Positions 1 to 6,107 of a stretch of 6,615 nucleotides of DNA are shown piece by piece. Made by a program: the position numbers and the translations under genes. The first letter of the stretch is position 1. Each line of letters begins with the position of its first letter. Source of the DNA: Akkermansia muciniphila (lineage in GTDB: Bacteria > Verrucomicrobiota > Verrucomicrobiia > Verrucomicrobiales > V1-33); assembly GCA_943331195.2 (NCBI GenBank), contig CALQKQ020000212.1:1-6615 (forward strand). The letters run 5' to 3'. Under the pieces are notes generated by a model that worked only from the letters and a program-made list of their open reading frames with translations, made no database searches and was not told the DNA's origin.

Positions 1-356
1 ACGACGACCTCGGCCGCGTCCGCCTCGATCCCAGCTACGCCCCCTGGCTCGCCGGCCCCGACAACTGGCTCGGCAACGACGCCGTCGCCTCCGCCCCACC
101 CGCCCCTGACCAACCCTGGCACATCTCCTCCCCCCTCGCCGGCACCACCCTCCTCCTCGACCCCGACCTCCCCCACGGCGGCAGCCACCTCACCCTCCAG
201 GCCACCCCACCTCAGCCTAACCTCCAGTGGTCCTCCCCCACCCTCGACATCCAAGACCACACCGCCCTCCTCACTCCCGGCCGCCACGAAATCCTCGCCC
301 GCGATCCCGCCACCGGCACCACCCGCACCACCTGGCTCCACGTCCAACGCTTCTAG
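1..356 (+). CDS. pbpC: Penicillin-binding protein 1C, C-terminal fragment (BiPBP_C domain)
   Basis: Partial gene: the reading frame is open from the left edge (first full codon at 3) and ends at TAG 354-356, giving 117 residues. PBP1C is a bifunctional glycosyltransferase/transpeptidase of peptidoglycan synthesis anchored in the inner membrane; only its extreme C-terminal domain is visible. The fragment carries PSYAPWL (residues 10-16), DPDLP (53-57) followed by alternating hydrophobic beta-strand-like segments, a tryptophan in 'LQWSS' (74-78), and TPGRHE (91-96) with a final 'TTWLHV' strand. This order (lDPDLP, W, PGrH, final V) matches the BiPBP_C domain that closes PBP1C proteins. The catalytic domains lie off the window, so enzyme identity rests on this tail alone. 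Codon use is extreme: every leucine is CTC and almost all third positions are C. It converges on the sialic-acid operon, with its stop 12 nt from the epimerase stop. Confidence 0.78.
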   Translation, partial: DDLGRVRLDPSYAPWLAGPDNWLGNDAVASAPPAPDQPWHISSPLAGTTLLLDPDLPHGGSHLTLQATPPQPNLQWSSPTLDIQDHTALLTPGRHEILARDPATGTTRTTWLHVQRF

Positions 357-368
357 CCAAGCCACCCC

Positions 369-1568
369 TCAACCCGGCGCCGCAAATCCTCCTAACTCCC
401 TCCCGCAAAACCACAGCATCCGCGGCAAGTGAAACGGCCCCTTGAATTGATTCCCCTTAGCCGGCTGCGCCACGCTCCCATCCCGGTGCAAGTAGCCATA
501 CCACTCCCCGTGCTCCGGATCGGGAAAATGCCCAAAACTCCACTCGTGCACCTGCTGGTGCATCGCCGCATAGCGCTCCTCGCCCGTCAATTTCCATGCT
601 AGCAAAGTAGCAATCACCGCCTCGCAGTGCGGCCACCAAAACTTCATGTCCTGCCAGTATTCCTGCACCGGCAAACCCCGCACATCCGCAAAATACAAAA
701 TCCCCCCGTGCTCCCGGTCCCAGCCCCGCTCCCACATCCCATCCAAAATAGCTAGCCCTAGCCGAATATACTCCTGGTTCCCCCGCTGCCGCCCCTCCTC
801 CATGATAAACCACGCGCACTCCATGGCGTGCCCCGGATTCAGCGTCCGCCCCTCCGCGTGATCCATCATCCCCCCATCCAGACCCACCACCTCCATCAGC
901 GCCGCATGCTCCCGCTTGAAAAAATCCCGCTCAATTTCGCCGATCCACTCCCCAATCCACTCGCTCAGCGATTTTCCCAACACCACCTCATCCCCCAAGG
1001 CCGCCCGCAATTCCTGCGCCGTGACCATGCCAATCATCAGCGGCGCCAAACCCTTAGTCGGCCGCGTCGACTCAAACTTCGGCGGCATCACCCCCGGCTC
1101 AAAGGAATGCCGCAGGTACATCTCCAACGCCGCCCACGCCTCCCCCGCACTATCCCCGCCCACCCGCGCATAGGCCGCATACGAAATCGCCGCAAACGCC
1201 TCGCTGTAAACATAGCGCCGCATCCGCAAGGGCTGCCCCTCCCGCGTCACCGTAAACCACATCTTCCCCCCAGGCCCATGGCCGTGCCGACGCGAAAAAT
1301 CCACACAAGAACGCGCCGCCTCTAACCACTCCGGCCTCGCCTCCACCGAGTGATAGAGCGTCGCCCACATCCACCCCGCCCGACCCTGAAACCACAGGCT
1401 CTTGTCGCTGTCCATCAAGGAACCATCGCGGTTCAGCGAAGTGAGAATCCCCCCGTGCACCGGGTCCATCCCGTGCCGCAACCAAAACGGCATGACGTCG
1501 TCCAACAGCGCCCCACCGTAGGTCGCCGCCAGCTTCTCCCGGCCCGCCGCACTCAGAAGCAAACTCAT
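369..1568 (-). CDS. N-acylglucosamine 2-epimerase (AGE/RenBP family)
   Basis: Cytosolic epimerase of 399 aa, the usual family length, predicted to interconvert ManNAc and GlcNAc after the lyase step. No signal peptide is seen. Family motifs occur in order: WFQGR with Arg63 and following aromatic residues; 'LNPGHAMECAW' with His247 and Glu250; 'KFWWPHCEA' with Trp312, His314 and Glu316; and 'KGPFHLPR' with His380 and Arg383. His247 and His380 correspond by spacing to the two essential histidines known in animal and cyanobacterial AGE enzymes. The fold should be an (alpha/alpha)6 barrel. I chose the ATG at 1568-1566 because it overlaps the sialidase stop as ATGA; a start seven codons upstream (1589) is possible but would deepen the overlap. 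There is no Shine-Dalgarno site before it, so translation probably depends on coupling to the sialidase. The stop is TGA 371-369. The alternative substrate reading, cellobiose 2-epimerase, is less likely given the lyase and sialidase neighbours. Confidence 0.93.
   Translation of the reverse strand: MSLLLSAAGREKLAATYGGALLDDVMPFWLRHGMDPVHGGILTSLNRDGSLMDSDKSLWFQGRAGWMWATLYHSVEARPEWLEAARSCVDFSRRHGHGPGGKMWFTVTREGQPLRMRRYVYSEAFAAISYAAYARVGGDSAGEAWAALEMYLRHSFEPGVMPPKFESTRPTKGLAPLMIGMVTAQELRAALGDEVVLGKSLSEWIGEWIGEIERDFFKREHAALMEVVGLDGGMMDHAEGRTLNPGHAMECAWFIMEEGRQRGNQEYIRLGLAILDGMWERGWDREHGGILYFADVRGLPVQEYWQDMKFWWPHCEAVIATLLAWKLTGEERYAAMHQQVHEWSFGHFPDPEHGEWYGYLHRDGSVAQPAKGNQFKGPFHLPRMLWFCGRELGGFAAPG
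1565..1568 (-). other. ATGA overlap coupling sialidase stop and epimerase start
   Basis: Read on the minus strand, ATG (1568-1566) of the epimerase and TGA (1567-1565) of the sialidase share two bases. The 20 nt upstream hold no purine-rich ribosome site, so termination-reinitiation by ribosomes leaving the sialidase gene is the simplest way for the epimerase to be translated (inference). Confidence 0.8.
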
Positions 1569-2710
1569 GGCGCGGTGGGCTCGATCCAATCCGCCGCGAT
1601 CCGCGCAAAAACGATCCGCTGGTAGTTGTCCGCCTCAAACAAACACCCCAGCGAACCATCCGCCAATCCCGTCAGGACGCTATAAGCAAAGGCCCCCGGA
1701 TAAAGCACCCGCTTCACCGGCCACGTCTTCCCCTCATCGCTGCTCAGCCATAGCGTACCCCGGGCGCGCTGCTTCGAGTCCGGCCCGCTGTGCAACAAGC
1801 GCCCCAGCCGCCCGCCCTCCGCAAACGTATGCCGAAAGATCGACGCCATGCAGCTAGGATCCGTCACCTCCGCCATTTCCGCCACCGGCGACCAACTCCG
1901 CCCCCCATCCTGACTCACCGAGGTCCGCCGCACCTTAGCCCCGGCAAACTGCCGACTATCCAACATCACCGAGCCATCCGACAATTCCGCAAATTGCACC
2001 TCATTGATCTGGCTCCGCTCGCCCCCCTTCCCATCCGGCACCAGCGCCCCCGGCACATCCTCACCATACGTCCAGCTTTTCCCCCCATCGTCGCTAAACA
2101 CCGCATAGTTTTGCCAGCGCCCAAACGGCCCCTCGTTAAACGGAATCAAAAGCCGATTCCGATGCGCCCCCCGACTCAGCTGAATCCCCATCCCCGGTCC
2201 GCTCGCAATCGTCGTCGCTCGAGTCGGCCGCTTCGTGCTCGTCGTCAAATCCTGCGGACCCGTCCACGTCAATCCATCGTCCTCCGATGTCAGCACCAAG
2301 TTCCGGTAAACCCCCGGCCCTTCATAGCCCGTCGCCGTCTCCCCGCTCTGTTCCTTCAAGTGCGCCGGAATCCGCTGATACCACAAAAAAATCCGCCCGC
2401 TCTCCCGCTCCTGCACCACCGTGGGATTGTTCAGCGAGTTCGCCCCATCATCCTGCAGCACCCGCAGCGCACTCCAACTCCGCCCCCCATCGCTGCTCCG
2501 CTTCATCACGATATCATTCTCCGCCTGGTCCGCCGCCCGCACCCGACCTTCCGCAAAAGCTAGCACCGTGCCCGCCTTCGTCGTCACCACCGCAGGAATG
2601 CGGATCGAGGCATAGCCCTCCGTACCCGAGCGGAACACCTCCACCAATTCCGGCTCCCCCGCCGCCGCCACCGAGACCGCTCCTAAAAATAAGCACCAGT
2701 TTTTGATCAT
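1565..2710 (-). CDS. nanH: Secreted exo-alpha-sialidase (neuraminidase, BNR/Asp-box, GH33-like)
   Basis: Enzyme of 381 aa predicted to cleave terminal sialic acid from glycans outside the cytoplasm. An N-terminal signal peptide (MIKNWCLFLGAVSVAAA, likely cut before GEP) is followed directly by a six-bladed sialidase propeller with no extra carbohydrate-binding domain. The SIRIP motif holds the first catalytic Arg (Arg37). Five Asp boxes (S-x-D-x-G-x-T/S-W) lie near residues 72-79, 142-149, 206-213, 266-273 and 323-330. Spacing to the known bacterial sialidase active site is exact: Asp61 is 24 after Arg37; Glu237 in NEVQ is 16 before Arg253; Arg315 is 28 before Tyr343 in FAYS. The full set (Arg triad, acid/base Asp, Glu/Tyr nucleophile pair) is therefore present. 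The start at ATG 2710 gives a normal signal peptide; a GTG at 2743 overlaps the lyase end and adds an acidic leader, so I rejected it. The gene lies 20 nt after the lyase and overlaps the epimerase by ATGA. A trans- or intramolecular trans-sialidase activity cannot be excluded. Confidence 0.95.
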   Translation of the reverse strand: MIKNWCLFLGAVSVAAAGEPELVEVFRSGTEGYASIRIPAVVTTKAGTVLAFAEGRVRAADQAENDIVMKRSSDGGRSWSALRVLQDDGANSLNNPTVVQERESGRIFLWYQRIPAHLKEQSGETATGYEGPGVYRNLVLTSEDDGLTWTGPQDLTTSTKRPTRATTIASGPGMGIQLSRGAHRNRLLIPFNEGPFGRWQNYAVFSDDGGKSWTYGEDVPGALVPDGKGGERSQINEVQFAELSDGSVMLDSRQFAGAKVRRTSVSQDGGRSWSPVAEMAEVTDPSCMASIFRHTFAEGGRLGRLLHSGPDSKQRARGTLWLSSDEGKTWPVKRVLYPGAFAYSVLTGLADGSLGCLFEADNYQRIVFARIAADWIEPTAP

Positions 2711-2730
2711 AAAAAAAGTTTCGATTGTTG
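2711..2730 (-). promoter_or_regulatory. AT-rich spacer and T7 tract before the sialidase start
   Basis: The 20 nt between the lyase stop and the sialidase ATG are AT-rich in a GC-rich setting and end, on the coding strand, in seven T residues touching the ATG. No Shine-Dalgarno sequence is present. The nearest GGAGGAG lies inside the lyase end, too far from either possible start. I see no convincing -35/-10 pair. It probably acts as an unstructured ribosome landing site (inference). Confidence 0.35.
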
Positions 2731-3642
2731 TTATTGAATCCACTCAAAAAAGCCCATCTCCTCCAAATCGCCCCGCAGCGCCGCGATCTGACCCGCCCCC
2801 AGCGCCGCGTGAGGCAGCCGCGGCGGACCCACCGGCACCCCCAACAGACCCATCAGCGCCTTGGCCGCCCCCACGTAGCCATAGCCCGCCAACACCTGAA
2901 TCAAGCGCACCCCCCGAAATTGCTCCAAGCGAGCCCGCTCCCAGTCGCCCGCCGCAAAGGCCTCCATCAGGCGCCGGTAGACCGGAGCCGCAAAGTTAAA
3001 CCCACTCCCCACCGCCCCCCGCGCCCCCATCGCCAGCGCCCCCAAAAGATGCTCGTCCACCCCAAACGGAAGATCCCACCGCCCCTCATCCGCCGCCAAA
3101 CATAGTTGATAGGACATCAAATCCGGATTGGTGAACTTCAGCCCCGCCAAGGTCCCCACCCGGTCCCGCGCCCGCTCCAAAAAGGCCGCCATAGAAAACG
3201 CCACCCCCGTCAGCGCCGGGATATCATAAAAATAAAACGGCGTCTCCGGTGCCGCCGCCGCAATCTCGGCGCAGCTCGCAATCAACAAATCCATGGTCTG
3301 CGGCTTGAAATACGACGGCGCCATCGCCGCAATCGCCACCGCCCCCAAGCGCTCCGCCTGCGCCGCCAACACCCGAGCATCCGCCAGGCAATTCGACCCC
3401 ACATGGACCACCACCCGCAGCTCCCCCGCCACCTCCGCCCAGCGCTCCCCCAACGCCAAGCGCTCCGCCAGCGTCAAACTGTGGCTCTCCCCCGTGCTTC
3501 CCCCAATGAATACCGTCTCCACCCCCTGCTGCTTTAAATAGGCCGCTTGCGGCGCCACCGCCGCCACATCCAGAGATCCGTCAGGGTGAAAAGGAGTGTG
3601 CGTCGCGGCCACCAGGCCGTGGAGGGGAGTCTTTGTTAGCAT
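2731..3642 (-). CDS. nanA: N-acetylneuraminate lyase (DHDPS/NAL superfamily)
   Basis: Class I aldolase of 303 aa that splits N-acetylneuraminate into ManNAc and pyruvate in the cytosol. It is a TIM barrel beginning GLVAATHTPF. Key residues align in spacing with E. coli NanA: the GGSTGE carboxylate loop with Ser49 and Thr50; Tyr139 in FYDIPALTGV; Schiff-base Lys169 in GLKFTNPDL; Asp196 and Glu197 in GVDE; and Ser213 in GAVGS. The GLKFTN context resembles animal NPL and Bacteroides-type lyases rather than the E. coli 'LKQTSGD' form. DHDPS (DapA) is a paralogue, but the IPALTGV plus KFTN plus GVDE combination and the sialidase and epimerase neighbours favour NAL. The start is ambiguous: ATG 3642 lies 4 nt after the transporter stop and places the barrel start about where E. 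coli NanA has it; ATG 3657 adds five residues and overlaps the transporter by 11 nt. Neither has a Shine-Dalgarno site. The stop is TAA 2733-2731. Confidence 0.93.
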   Translation of the reverse strand: MLTKTPLHGLVAATHTPFHPDGSLDVAAVAPQAAYLKQQGVETVFIGGSTGESHSLTLAERLALGERWAEVAGELRVVVHVGSNCLADARVLAAQAERLGAVAIAAMAPSYFKPQTMDLLIASCAEIAAAAPETPFYFYDIPALTGVAFSMAAFLERARDRVGTLAGLKFTNPDLMSYQLCLAADEGRWDLPFGVDEHLLGALAMGARGAVGSGFNFAAPVYRRLMEAFAAGDWERARLEQFRGVRLIQVLAGYGYVGAAKALMGLLGVPVGPPRLPHAALGAGQIAALRGDLEEMGFFEWIQ

Positions 3643-3646
3643 AAAT

Positions 3647-4906
3647 TCAAGAGGCATCGTCTGCGCTATAGCGAGGTTGAATCAAAAGCACCAGCAGCAC
3701 CGAAACCGCCGCCACACTGGCAAAAACACTGAAAATCCCCACCAGCGGCACCTGCCGATCCCGCAGCACCCCAAACCCAAAGTCCGCCAGCCCACCCGCA
3801 CTGATGCTCACCAAATTCATCAGCCCATAGGCCGTCGCCCGCAGCGGCGGAAGCGCGATCTGACAGAGTATCGGCATGTTGTTCGCATCAAAGAACCCCC
3901 AGCCCAGCCCAAACAACATCAAAAACGCCACCGCCACCCACAGCTGCCCCGTCGCCGGTGCCAACCCCACCCCATACAGCGCCGGAATGATCATCCCCAT
4001 CCCCAGCGCACTCACATAAATCCGCCCCCGGGCCGTCCGCCGCATCCAGCGGTCCGCTAACCAACCCCCACCCAACGCCCCCACCATCGCCGCCACTTGC
4101 CAATAAAGCGTCGCCGAGACCCCCGCCTGACCCTGCCCCAAATGAAACTCCGCTTTCAAAATCGCCGGCATCCAGTCCCGCACCACCCACCCCGCCAGCG
4201 CCGGCAAGGTAAAATAAAACACCAGCAGCACAAAAGATCGATTCTCCCCTAACTCCCGCAGCGCCCCCAGCGGCGACCGCGCCACCCGCTCTCCCTCCCG
4301 CGGCACATCCCGCAACCACGCCAACAGCGGCACCGCATACAGCATCCCCGCCAGCCCACATACATCAAAAGCCCACCGCCACCCCAGCGAAGGCGCATCC
4401 GCCGCATACCCGCCAAATCCCCCCACGATCACCCCCGCATAAATCCCCATCTGGTGAAATCCCACCGCCCGCGACCGCGTCGCCCCGCGGTGATAGTCCG
4501 CAATCAGCGCCAGCGCCGCCGGAATATAGAAGGCCTCACTCAAGCCCATCATGGAGCGCGCCCACAACAATTCATCGTAACTCTGCACATGCCCCGTCCA
4601 CCACGTCACCGCCGACCACCCAAACAAACTCCCGCAGATCGTATAGCGCCGCCCAAAGCGATCAGCTAGATAGCCTCCCACCGGGCTCATCACGGCATAG
4701 ACCCATTTAAACTGCCCCAACATGCGTCCCCAGTTGGCTTCGCTCCCAATGTCCCCCACCCCTGCCATCACCGAAAATTTCATCGAGGCCAACATCTGCC
4801 GGTCCAGGTAGTTCAGCAGCGCCACCGGCACTAATAACATCACCACCAACCAAGCCCCCGGCAACGCGCCGGAAGACCCTGGAATGTGCCGCGCCCCCGC
4901 CCTCAT
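3647..4906 (-). CDS. MFS transporter, probable sialic acid permease
   Basis: Inner-membrane carrier of 419 aa with about 12 hydrophobic segments in two halves, the normal MFS size. TM1 carries NYLDRQ (32-37), typical of the anion:cation symporter branch that includes hexuronate and sialate carriers. MFS motif A between TM2 and TM3 is clear (GGYLADRFGRR, 77-87) and a decayed copy sits in the second half (GGGWLADRWMRR, 279-290). TM4 has the conserved ARSMMGLSEAFYIPA segment (116-130). TM10 contains FFDANNMPI. Substrate is inferred only from context between the mutarotase and the lyase; it could carry Neu5Ac or a derivative, and is not necessarily orthologous to E. coli NanT, which is longer. 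The ATG at 4906-4904 was chosen because it overlaps the mutarotase stop as ATGA and follows a purine-rich tract. An upstream in-frame extension to 5065 is low-complexity Gly/Ala sequence antiparallel to nothing and inside the mutarotase gene, so it is not used. Confidence 0.92.
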   Translation of the reverse strand: MRAGARHIPGSSGALPGAWLVVMLLVPVALLNYLDRQMLASMKFSVMAGVGDIGSEANWGRMLGQFKWVYAVMSPVGGYLADRFGRRYTICGSLFGWSAVTWWTGHVQSYDELLWARSMMGLSEAFYIPAALALIADYHRGATRSRAVGFHQMGIYAGVIVGGFGGYAADAPSLGWRWAFDVCGLAGMLYAVPLLAWLRDVPREGERVARSPLGALRELGENRSFVLLVFYFTLPALAGWVVRDWMPAILKAEFHLGQGQAGVSATLYWQVAAMVGALGGGWLADRWMRRTARGRIYVSALGMGMIIPALYGVGLAPATGQLWVAVAFLMLFGLGWGFFDANNMPILCQIALPPLRATAYGLMNLVSISAGGLADFGFGVLRDRQVPLVGIFSVFASVAAVSVLLVLLIQPRYSADDAS

Positions 4907-4926
4907 GGTTTCCCTTTCTCCTCTCC
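4903..4926 (-). promoter_or_regulatory. Ribosome site and ATGA coupling for the MFS gene
   Basis: On the coding strand a purine tract includes GAGGAG (4923-4918, 11 nt before the ATG) and AAGGG (4916-4912, 5 nt before). The MFS ATG (4906-4904) overlaps the mutarotase TGA (4905-4903). This is the only start in the operon with a plausible Shine-Dalgarno sequence, and it decides the start over the longer upstream extension. Confidence 0.6.
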
Positions 4927-6039
4927 AGCTAAAATCGAAAGCGTCCACACCTCCGCCGAACGCACCCCCGGCCGCACCTCGCCGCTCGGAAACACAAACC
5001 GCCCCTCCCACCACACACAGGGCACCGTGGCCCGCGGCGCCGCCACCCCGCCCGCCTCCCTCCACTGGTCCGCCGCAAAATCATAACGCAGGCTGTTAGG
5101 CGGGAAGCCAGGGTGCTGCGACGGCGGCAGCCCAGCCGCCCGCGATCCATCGTCCCCTCCCAGCAAAAAGGCCGCCGGCCGAGCCAACTCCCCTGGAGCC
5201 CACCGCACCAAGGCCACCGGCGCGGGCGACGGTGCCGCCACACAGGCATGGGGAAGATCCGCTAGGCGCTGCCACCCGTCCGCCGCGCGGTAGCGCCAGG
5301 CCTCCCGCAACGGCCGCCGCCGCACCTTGCCCTCCCGCAACTCCAGCGCCGCCCCCCCAAACAGATAAAAGGCCTCCCCCTGCGCCGCCCCCACCGACAA
5401 CAGCCGCGCCTCCGCCGGCAGCGGCGGCAACTCCCGCCACCGGCGCCCCCCCACCTCCGCCACACAAGCAAACGCGCGATTCGACGCCGCCTGCTCCCCA
5501 GGCTCCATGCTGCCGCCCGCCACGTACACCGTGCCCGCCTCATCCACCGCCCCCGCAGCATTGGCTAGGGGAATCGGCAGCGTCGGCGGAACGTCCTCTC
5601 CCGCCTGCAATTTGCCATCCTTCCAGGTTAGGCTAAACCCCTCGCCATAGTGCCGCTCCGCATCGCTTCCCCCCAAACACCACACGCTGTCCCCCACCGT
5701 CACCGCCACCCCATAAGCCAGCGCCCGCGGCAATCTCCCCGCCTCCCGCCACTCCCCGTCCACTCCCTCCAACACCCACACCCGATCTTGCCACACCTTG
5801 CTCCCGCCCTCCCACGGCGGCTTCCCCGGAAACTGGGCGCCACCCCCCACCAGCAAGGCCCCCCCAGAAACCCCCGCGAACGCACCCGCCACCCCTACCC
5901 GATCCGGCAAGGAGGCCAGCCGCCCCCAGCGCAGCCCCTCCTCCCCCGCCATCGCCCCGCAGGCCCCCAGCGACAGCACCGCCAAGGCCGCGCTCCGCCC
6001 ACTCACCAGCGGCTCAGAAATAAAAGAAAAGAAGTTCAT
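4903..6039 (-). CDS. Cyclically permuted Kelch mutarotase, NanM/YjhT superfamily
   Basis: Exported protein of 378 aa, predicted to accelerate anomerisation of sialic acid released by the sialidase. After the N-terminal export signal comes a Kelch-type six-bladed propeller. Blade signatures with Gly doublets are ALLVGGGAQFPG (61-72), VWCLGGSDAERHY (119-131), VYVAGGS (171-177), FYLFGGAA (224-231), FLLGGDDGSR (291-300) and a weak FVFPSGE (348-354). The order, with GVSGGALLVGGGAQFPG near the N-terminus, is that of the family described as cyclically permuted relative to E. coli NanM/YjhT. The ATG at 6039 is the first possible start because TAG precedes it directly. The export signal is ambiguous: h-region residues 16-31 can end at AMA|GEE (signal peptidase I), but SLGAC27 also satisfies a lipobox, and a GTG at 6006 would give a classic short lipoprotein signal. 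First gene of the compact block; its TGA overlaps the transporter ATG. Confidence 0.9.
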   Translation of the reverse strand: MNFFSFISEPLVSGRSAALAVLSLGACGAMAGEEGLRWGRLASLPDRVGVAGAFAGVSGGALLVGGGAQFPGKPPWEGGSKVWQDRVWVLEGVDGEWREAGRLPRALAYGVAVTVGDSVWCLGGSDAERHYGEGFSLTWKDGKLQAGEDVPPTLPIPLANAAGAVDEAGTVYVAGGSMEPGEQAASNRAFACVAEVGGRRWRELPPLPAEARLLSVGAAQGEAFYLFGGAALELREGKVRRRPLREAWRYRAADGWQRLADLPHACVAAPSPAPVALVRWAPGELARPAAFLLGGDDGSRAAGLPPSQHPGFPPNSLRYDFAADQWREAGGVAAPRATVPCVWWEGRFVFPSGEVRPGVRSAEVWTLSILAGEEKGKP

Positions 6040-6107
6040 CTAGAAGAGGCTTTGCCGAAACCAGAGAGCAAGCAAGCCCTCCTTGGTCAGCATCGATCAT
6101 GCGAAAG
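6040..6107 (-). promoter_or_regulatory. Intergenic leader upstream of the mutarotase gene
   Basis: The 68-nt gap is the largest in the window and the only place an operon promoter or leader could lie outside coding sequence. I see no convincing -35/-10 pair. A perfect-looking AAGGAGGG (6084-6077, minus strand) is 37 nt from the mutarotase ATG, too far to serve it. Two mutually exclusive imperfect stems can be drawn: 6048-6055 with 6072-6078 (16-nt loop), and 6044-6052 with 6074-6084, the latter covering the AAGGAGG. No T-tract follows, so it is not a standard terminator. A regulatory role is speculative. Confidence 0.3.

Noticed and set aside
828..1325. Long open frames on the plus strand opposite the epimerase, and similar ones opposite the sialidase (1790-2563) and lyase (3106-3537)
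   Set aside because: They are rich in Pro, Arg and His with no domain pattern, as expected from reading antisense to G-ending codons in GC-rich DNA. The minus-strand frames carry full enzyme motifs.
2711..2743. GTG start of the sialidase at 2743
   Set aside because: It adds an acidic 11-residue leader in front of a good signal peptide and lies inside the lyase end. The ATG at 2710 gives normal Sec signal structure.
2731..3642. Dihydrodipicolinate synthase (DapA) as the identity of the lyase
   Set aside because: The IPALTGV, GLKFTN and GVDE motifs and the sialidase, mutarotase and epimerase neighbours fit N-acetylneuraminate lyase better.
4907..5065. N-terminal extension of the MFS protein to 5065
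   Set aside because: It would overlap the mutarotase by about 160 nt and adds a low-complexity Gly/Ala stretch. The ATG at 4906 has a purine tract and the ATGA overlap.
5262..5561. Gly/Ala/Arg-rich alternative minus-strand frames inside the mutarotase gene (also 5096-5467, 4929-5249)
   Set aside because: These are out-of-frame shadows with biased composition. The Kelch blade motifs are all in the 4903-6039 frame.
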